Shown here piece after piece: positions 6,535 to 10,182 of a DNA stretch of 10,182 nt (position 1 is its first letter; each line of letters starts with the position of its first letter). Made by a program: the position numbers and the translations under genes. Location of the stretch: positions 1-10,182 of the forward strand of contig CANCDA010000081.1 in NCBI GenBank assembly GCA_947374705.1, read 5' to 3'. The DNA comes from Comamonadaceae bacterium. Lineage in GTDB: Bacteria; Pseudomonadota; Gammaproteobacteria; Burkholderiales; Burkholderiaceae_C. A model generated the notes under the pieces. That model did no database searches. It was given only the letters and a program-made list of their open reading frames with translations, and had not been told where the DNA came from.

Positions 6535-7662
6535 TTAAAGGACTTGATCCAAGGCCTTTTCCAAGGTCTGCACCGTGCGGTCAACGTTGTGCAGTTTGTC
6601 CAAACCGAACAGGCCGACGCGAAAGCTCTGGAAGTCAGCGCCCTCGTCACATTGCAGTGGCACACCGGCGGCCGTTTGCAAACCGGCAGCGGCGAATTTT
6701 TTGCTGGACTGGATGCTCGCATCTTCGGTGTAGCTGACCACCACGCCCGGGGCTTGGAAACCTTCGGCCGCCACACTCTTGATACCTTTGCGTTTGAACA
6801 AGGCACGCACTTTGTCGCCCAACTCCTGTTGCTCAGCCTTGACCTTGGCAAAGCCATAGGCCTTGGTTTCTTGCATCACATCGCGCAGGCGGGTCAGCGC
6901 GTCGGTCGGCAAGGTGGCGTGGTAGGCATGGCCACCGCCTTCATAGGCTTCCATGATTTGCAGCCACTTCTTCAGGTCGGCGGCGTAGCTGGTGCTGGTG
7001 GTGCTGTCAATGCGCTGGCGGGCCAGCTCGCTCAGCCCGATCAAAGCGCAACTGGGTGAGCCGCTCCAGCCTTTTTGCGGGGCCGTGATGAGCACGTCCA
7101 CGCCGATATCGGCCATATCCACCCAGATCGTGCCCGAGGCCACGCAGTCGAGCACAAATAGGCCGCCCACCGCGTGCACGGCATCGGCCACGGCCTTCAT
7201 GTAGCCATCGGGCAGGATCATGCCTGCCGCAGTTTCCACGTGAGGGGCAAACACCAGGTCGGGTTTTTGCGCCTTGATGGTGGCGATCACTTCTTCAATG
7301 GGGGCTGGGGCGAACGGCGCTTGCTTGTCCGTACCCAAACGGCGGGCTTTGAGCACCGTGGCTTCAGAGGGGATGTTGCCCATGTCGAAAATCTGTGTCC
7401 AGCGGAAGCTGAACCAACCGTTGCGAATCACCAGCACCTTCTTGCCGGTGGCAAACTGGCGCGCCACGGCTTCCATGCCAAAGGTGCCGCCTCCGGGCAC
7501 GAGCACCGCGGATTTGGCGTGGTACACCTCTTTCAAAATGCTGGAGATATCCCGCATGACGCCCTGGAACTGCTGCGACATGTGGTTGAGCGAACGGTCG
7601 GTAAAGACCACTGAGAATTCCAGCAGACCGTCCGGGTCCACGTTGTTCAACAAGCCTGGCAT
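6535..7662 (-). CDS. Class V PLP-dependent aminotransferase (alanine-glyoxylate / serine-pyruvate type)
   Basis: This 375-residue fold-type I PLP enzyme transfers an amino group between a small amino acid and a keto acid such as glyoxylate or pyruvate. Signs are the PLP phosphate loop VPGGGTFGMEA (55-65), NGWFSFRW (81-88), the cofactor Asp172 in FVLDCVAS, the Schiff-base Lys197 in ITAPQKGWSGSP (192-203), and FRVGLFGLDKL near residue 350 with the carboxylate-binding Arg. The N-terminus is short but carries the substrate-site start typical of this subgroup (FTDRSLNHMS). The ATG at 7662 has GGAG at 6-nt spacing. It precedes the hydroxyacid dehydrogenase, which could reduce its keto or semialdehyde product (for example hydroxypyruvate-derived). 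The exact amino donor cannot be told from sequence. The 78-nt gap to psd holds no confident promoter. Confidence 0.92.
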   Translation of the reverse strand: MPGLLNNVDPDGLLEFSVVFTDRSLNHMSQQFQGVMRDISSILKEVYHAKSAVLVPGGGTFGMEAVARQFATGKKVLVIRNGWFSFRWTQIFDMGNIPSEATVLKARRLGTDKQAPFAPAPIEEVIATIKAQKPDLVFAPHVETAAGMILPDGYMKAVADAVHAVGGLFVLDCVASGTIWVDMADIGVDVLITAPQKGWSGSPSCALIGLSELARQRIDSTTSTSYAADLKKWLQIMEAYEGGGHAYHATLPTDALTRLRDVMQETKAYGFAKVKAEQQELGDKVRALFKRKGIKSVAAEGFQAPGVVVSYTEDASIQSSKKFAAAGLQTAAGVPLQCDEGADFQSFRVGLFGLDKLHNVDRTVQTLEKALDQVL

Positions 7663-7740
7663 AAATAACTCCGGTAAAAAATCGCTTGAAGCACTGCAGC
7701 ACCGACCGCAATGACACTTAAAGGACTAGCTTAGCATGGG

Positions 7741-8580
7741 CTACACACCCATAAGCTCACCCAACTGAATGGCACGCGCCGGGGCCCAGTCGGGGTTGAA
7801 ACTGAGCTGTCCTTTGGGAAACAGCATGACCACGGTGGAGCCCAGTAAAAAGCGTCCCATTTCTTCACCCTGCTTTAACGAAACGGGCTTGTCGTCATAA
7901 CGCCATTCCCTCACATTGCCTGTGCGCGGCGGGTTCACCACGCCATGCCAAGGGGTGGCCATGCTACCCACAATGGTGGCCCCCACCAGCGTCATCACCC
8001 AGGGGCCGTTGACTGAGTCAAACACGCACACCACGCGCTCGTTGCGCGCAAACAGCCCCGGTACGCCGCGCGCTGTGGTGGGGTTGACTGAGAACAAATC
8101 ACCCGGCACATAAATCATGCGCTTGAGCACACCGTCACAGGGCATGTGGATGCGGTGGTAGTCACGCGGGCTCAGGTACAGCGTGGCAAAGCTGCCGTCT
8201 TCAAACTGTGCGGCCAGCGCTGCGTCGCCACCCACCAAGGCGGTGGTGCTGTAGTGGTGGCCCTTGGCCTGGAAAATCTGGTCTTGCTCAATCGCGCCGA
8301 ACTGGCTGATCGCACCGTCCACCGGGCAGATGTAGGGCGCAGCGGCGAAGGGGCGCGCACCGGGTTTGAGCAGACGGGTGAAGAAGTCGTTGAAGGTGGC
8401 GTAACTGGTCGGATCCGGGTTCAACGCCTCGCCCATGTTGACGTTGAATTTGCGGATGAAGCGGCGGATCAACCGGGTGGTGAGCCAGCCCCAACGATTG
8501 CAAGCCCAAAAACCGGCATAGACGGTGAGGGCGCGTTTAGGGGCAAGGTACTGCGCGAGGATGGCAAGACGTTCAGACAC
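7741..8580 (-). CDS. psd: Phosphatidylserine decarboxylase proenzyme
   Basis: This 279-residue membrane-associated enzyme makes phosphatidylethanolamine by decarboxylating phosphatidylserine. It is a self-cleaving pyruvoyl enzyme. The cleavage site LGST (246-249) is present, so Ser248 should become the pyruvoyl group of the small alpha chain (about 32 residues). The catalytic-triad partners are Asp88 in CPVDGAIS and His145 in YHRIHMP. NDFFTR (64-69) and FSVNP (163-167) are further family motifs. The N-terminus has a mildly hydrophobic, Arg-rich helix (about 15-45) that probably touches the inner membrane. The start is GTG at 8580, with only a weak GGTAG 5 nt upstream; it is chosen because the MSERLAIL-like beginning fits the family. 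Length suits the shorter betaproteobacterial form (E. coli is about 322). Confidence 0.96.
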   Translation of the reverse strand: MSERLAILAQYLAPKRALTVYAGFWACNRWGWLTTRLIRRFIRKFNVNMGEALNPDPTSYATFNDFFTRLLKPGARPFAAAPYICPVDGAISQFGAIEQDQIFQAKGHHYSTTALVGGDAALAAQFEDGSFATLYLSPRDYHRIHMPCDGVLKRMIYVPGDLFSVNPTTARGVPGLFARNERVVCVFDSVNGPWVMTLVGATIVGSMATPWHGVVNPPRTGNVREWRYDDKPVSLKQGEEMGRFLLGSTVVMLFPKGQLSFNPDWAPARAIQLGELMGV

Positions 8581-8611
8581 AGCAGCTACCGGTTGTTATA
8601 GAGTGCGCGGG

Positions 8612-8617
8612 ATTATA
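8612..8617 (-). promoter_or_regulatory. Candidate -10 box of the psd promoter
   Basis: The minus strand reads TATAAT 31 nt upstream of the psd GTG. No good -35 lies at 16-18 nt (ACCGTG at 17 nt). The only TTGACC, at 8630-8625, is just 7 nt away, so the promoter may need an activator or be a chance match. The tandem 13-bp repeats lie immediately upstream. Confidence 0.4.
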
Positions 8618-8623
8618 TCGACC

Positions 8624-8662
8624 GGGTCAAAAATCACGGTGAAAACTCAGCGTGAAAAATCA
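8624..8662. repeat. Three imperfect tandem 13-bp units upstream of psd
   Basis: Plus-strand units are GGGTCAAAAATCA (8624-8636), CGGTGAAAACTCA (8637-8649) and GCGTGAAAAATCA (8650-8662). The third matches the first at 11 of 13 bases and the second at 10 of 13. On the psd strand each reads TGA[T/G]TTTT[C/G]AC plus two variable bases. The array ends 6 bp upstream of the TATAAT box and overlaps the amidohydrolase stop codon. Possible roles are binding sites for a regulator, an AT-rich UP element, or a remnant of slippage. Confidence 0.6.
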
Positions 8663-10182
8663 ACGCGACGTTTCTTCTAGCGCAGCCAAGGGGCCAGCGG
8701 CGAAAACGATGCGTCCACCCACCATCGTCAAGAGCGAAACGGTGTTGCCGATTTCAGCGATCGGTACGCTGAGGTAGTCGCGATCAAGCACCGCAAGATC
8801 GGCGAGCTGACCCACCGCGAGCCCGCCGCGCACCTTGTCTTCAAAGCTGAACCAGGCGCTGCCCTGTGTGAAGAGACGCAGCGCCTCGGTTCGCGTTGGC
8901 AGTTCTTCTGGTGCGCGCATGGGGACACCCGAGACGGTTTTTCCGTCGAGCATCCATTGCAGGGCGATGAAGGGGTTGGGTGACATCACGCGGTGCGCAT
9001 CCGTGCCCGCACCCACCGGCAAGCTCATGCGCGCCGCGCTGACCAGGGGCGGCACCGTGCGTGCGGCCTCGGCCCCGCGCTGGCCTAGGAAGGCTTCGCC
9101 CCGGTAATAAAACGCGTTCTGCACCAGCCAGCCGACGCCCAGGGTCTGCATGCGCTGGAGGCTTGACGCCGATGCGTCGTTGAGGTGTGCAATCGACCAG
9201 CGGAACTGAGCGAGCGGCGTTTCAGCGTTGACGCGCTCCAGCACCTCCAGCAGGTGGTGGACTGAGCGGTCGTTGTGCCAGTGGAAGGTGGCAGTCAAAC
9301 CGCGCGAGACGGCCCAGCGCAGCACGTCGGTGAGTTGCGCTTTGTGGGCAACGCTCGGGGCTTCGTTGTTGTAAAAGCCCCAAGTGACGTTTTCACCAAT
9401 GCCGTTAAAGCGCAGCCAATCGTCACCGCTGCCCATCGGCAGGGTCTGCGTCAGCGCTTTGAAATCATCCAGTTCGTGGTCGCGGCGCGGCGCGCTCAGG
9501 CTGTAGCGCACACGCAGCGTGAGCCCTTGTTCACGCCAGAGTTGCAACACGGGTTGATAGTCTTCGATGTCGAGGTTGTAGCCACCAGGATCGTTGATGC
9601 CGGTAACGCCCAGCGCGTTCAGGGCGCGAAAGAAGGCCCGTGTACCGGTCAATTTTTGTTCGTCGCTGGGCCGTGGCAAAAGGTTGAACAGTTCGCTGAT
9701 GGCGCGGTTGTCACCGCTGAGCCAGCCTGTGGGTGTGCCGTCTGTGCTGCGCTCAGGGGTGAGGCGATCTGCCAGTGTTGGCGTTGCGGCGAGATTGAGC
9801 GCCGCTGCGCTGCCGGGGCCGAGGAGTACCTGGTTGTAGAGCCATTGAATATAGACGTGATGATCGGGTGCGGCCGCCGCGATTTCGGCTTGCGTGGGTC
9901 GGCGATCTTCTTGGAACTGCCGATCCGTCCAGCCGCCTGCCACGATCAACCACGAGCCCTGCGGGGCCGTTTGGGCTGCGGCACGCAGTCGCTCCAGCGC
10001 GACTTTGAGCGTGCGCACGCCATACCACTGCACCTCGGTGGTGTAAGTCAATCCTGCGCGGATTGCGTGGATATGCGAATCGATCAAGCCAGGGATGACC
10101 GTGCGGCCACCCAAATCAATGACGCGCGTGCTTGAGCGCGCCAGGGCCGTGATGGAAGCCGTGTTACCCATCGCCACAATCT
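8660..10182 (-). CDS. YtcJ-like metal-dependent amidohydrolase, N-terminus beyond window
   Basis: At least 506 codons are visible. The frame is open to the window edge, so the GTG at 10177 is internal: the visible start (I-V-A-M-G) is the end of the first beta-sandwich strand, and perhaps 40-70 residues are missing, possibly with a signal peptide. Numbering from that GTG, the composite domain gives RVIDLGGRTVIPGLIDSHIH (18-37), with the metal-binding HxH at His35 and His37. Later come TFHWHND (297-303), SIAHLNDA (328-335) and GAGTDAHR (389-396), with His299, His331 and Asp393 as expected metal ligands. The C-terminus (GQLADLAVLDRDYLSVP, then GGRIVFAAG) closes the sandwich. YtcJ/AepA-like proteins hydrolyse amide-type bonds, but the natural substrate of most is unknown. 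The 79-nt gap to psd carries a repeat array and a promoter-like box, so psd is probably transcribed separately. Confidence 0.88.
   Translation of the reverse strand, partial: IVAMGNTASITALARSSTRVIDLGGRTVIPGLIDSHIHAIRAGLTYTTEVQWYGVRTLKVALERLRAAAQTAPQGSWLIVAGGWTDRQFQEDRRPTQAEIAAAAPDHHVYIQWLYNQVLLGPGSAAALNLAATPTLADRLTPERSTDGTPTGWLSGDNRAISELFNLLPRPSDEQKLTGTRAFFRALNALGVTGINDPGGYNLDIEDYQPVLQLWREQGLTLRVRYSLSAPRRDHELDDFKALTQTLPMGSGDDWLRFNGIGENVTWGFYNNEAPSVAHKAQLTDVLRWAVSRGLTATFHWHNDRSVHHLLEVLERVNAETPLAQFRWSIAHLNDASASSLQRMQTLGVGWLVQNAFYYRGEAFLGQRGAEAARTVPPLVSAARMSLPVGAGTDAHRVMSPNPFIALQWMLDGKTVSGVPMRAPEELPTRTEALRLFTQGSAWFSFEDKVRGGLAVGQLADLAVLDRDYLSVPIAEIGNTVSLLTMVGGRIVFAAGPLAALEETSR

Noticed and set aside
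7663..7740. Possible psd terminator: near-palindrome around CTGCAG followed by T6 on the minus strand
   Set aside because: The stem is too short and imperfect, and the T-run (7681-7676) is not directly behind it. I see no firm signal in this 78-nt gap. The GATTTTTTACC here resembles the psd repeat unit but occurs once only.
9275..10135. 286-codon open frame antisense to the amidohydrolase
   Set aside because: It has no recognisable motif and fully overlaps a well-supported gene.

Overview
The window looks like ordinary chromosomal DNA from a GC-rich betaproteobacterium, probably Burkholderiales and perhaps Comamonadaceae-like. This rests on protein character (a GatB of the non-zinc CAVD type, a short roughly 280-residue phosphatidylserine decarboxylase, pyrE followed by a DUF4124 protein) and on dense packing with high GC. 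It is a judgement from memory of these families; no search was run. I see no mobile element, CRISPR array, tRNA or rRNA.

Layout: the plus strand opens with the 3' end of gatA and all of gatB (1-1735), the tRNA-dependent amidotransferase operon. Facing it on the minus strand are a secreted DUF4124 coiled-coil protein and pyrE (2434-1793 and 3139-2438), separated by only 3 nt. Upstream of pyrE on the same strand lies a UxaA/GarD-family sugar-acid dehydratase (4758-3232). An 80-nt gap separates it from a divergent SDR dehydrogenase (4839-5585) of the DHRS6 / 2-keto-3-deoxy-L-fuconate dehydrogenase type. A convergent 47-nt gap follows. The rest is on the minus strand, in transcription order from the right edge: a truncated YtcJ-like amidohydrolase (10182-8660), psd (8580-7741), a class V aminotransferase (7662-6535) and a beta-hydroxyacid dehydrogenase (6517-5633).

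How they fit: gatA/gatB (translation), pyrE (pyrimidine synthesis) and psd (phosphatidylethanolamine synthesis) are housekeeping genes. Between them sits a catabolic cluster. The divergent dehydratase and SDR could act in sequence on a sugar acid (dehydration, then oxidation of the 2-keto-3-deoxy acid). The aminotransferase and hydroxyacid dehydrogenase pair, 17 nt apart, could act in sequence on a small amino/keto acid. No transporter, regulator or aldolase is present, so substrates cannot be fixed.

No gene-free stretch exceeds 300 bases; the longest gap is 92 nt. The most interesting non-coding signals are three tandem imperfect 13-bp units just upstream of a TATAAT box before psd, a perfect hairpin just before the pyrE ribosome-binding site, and a compact set of competing inverted repeats between gatB and the DUF4124 gene. 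I found no clear evidence of an undescribed multi-gene system.
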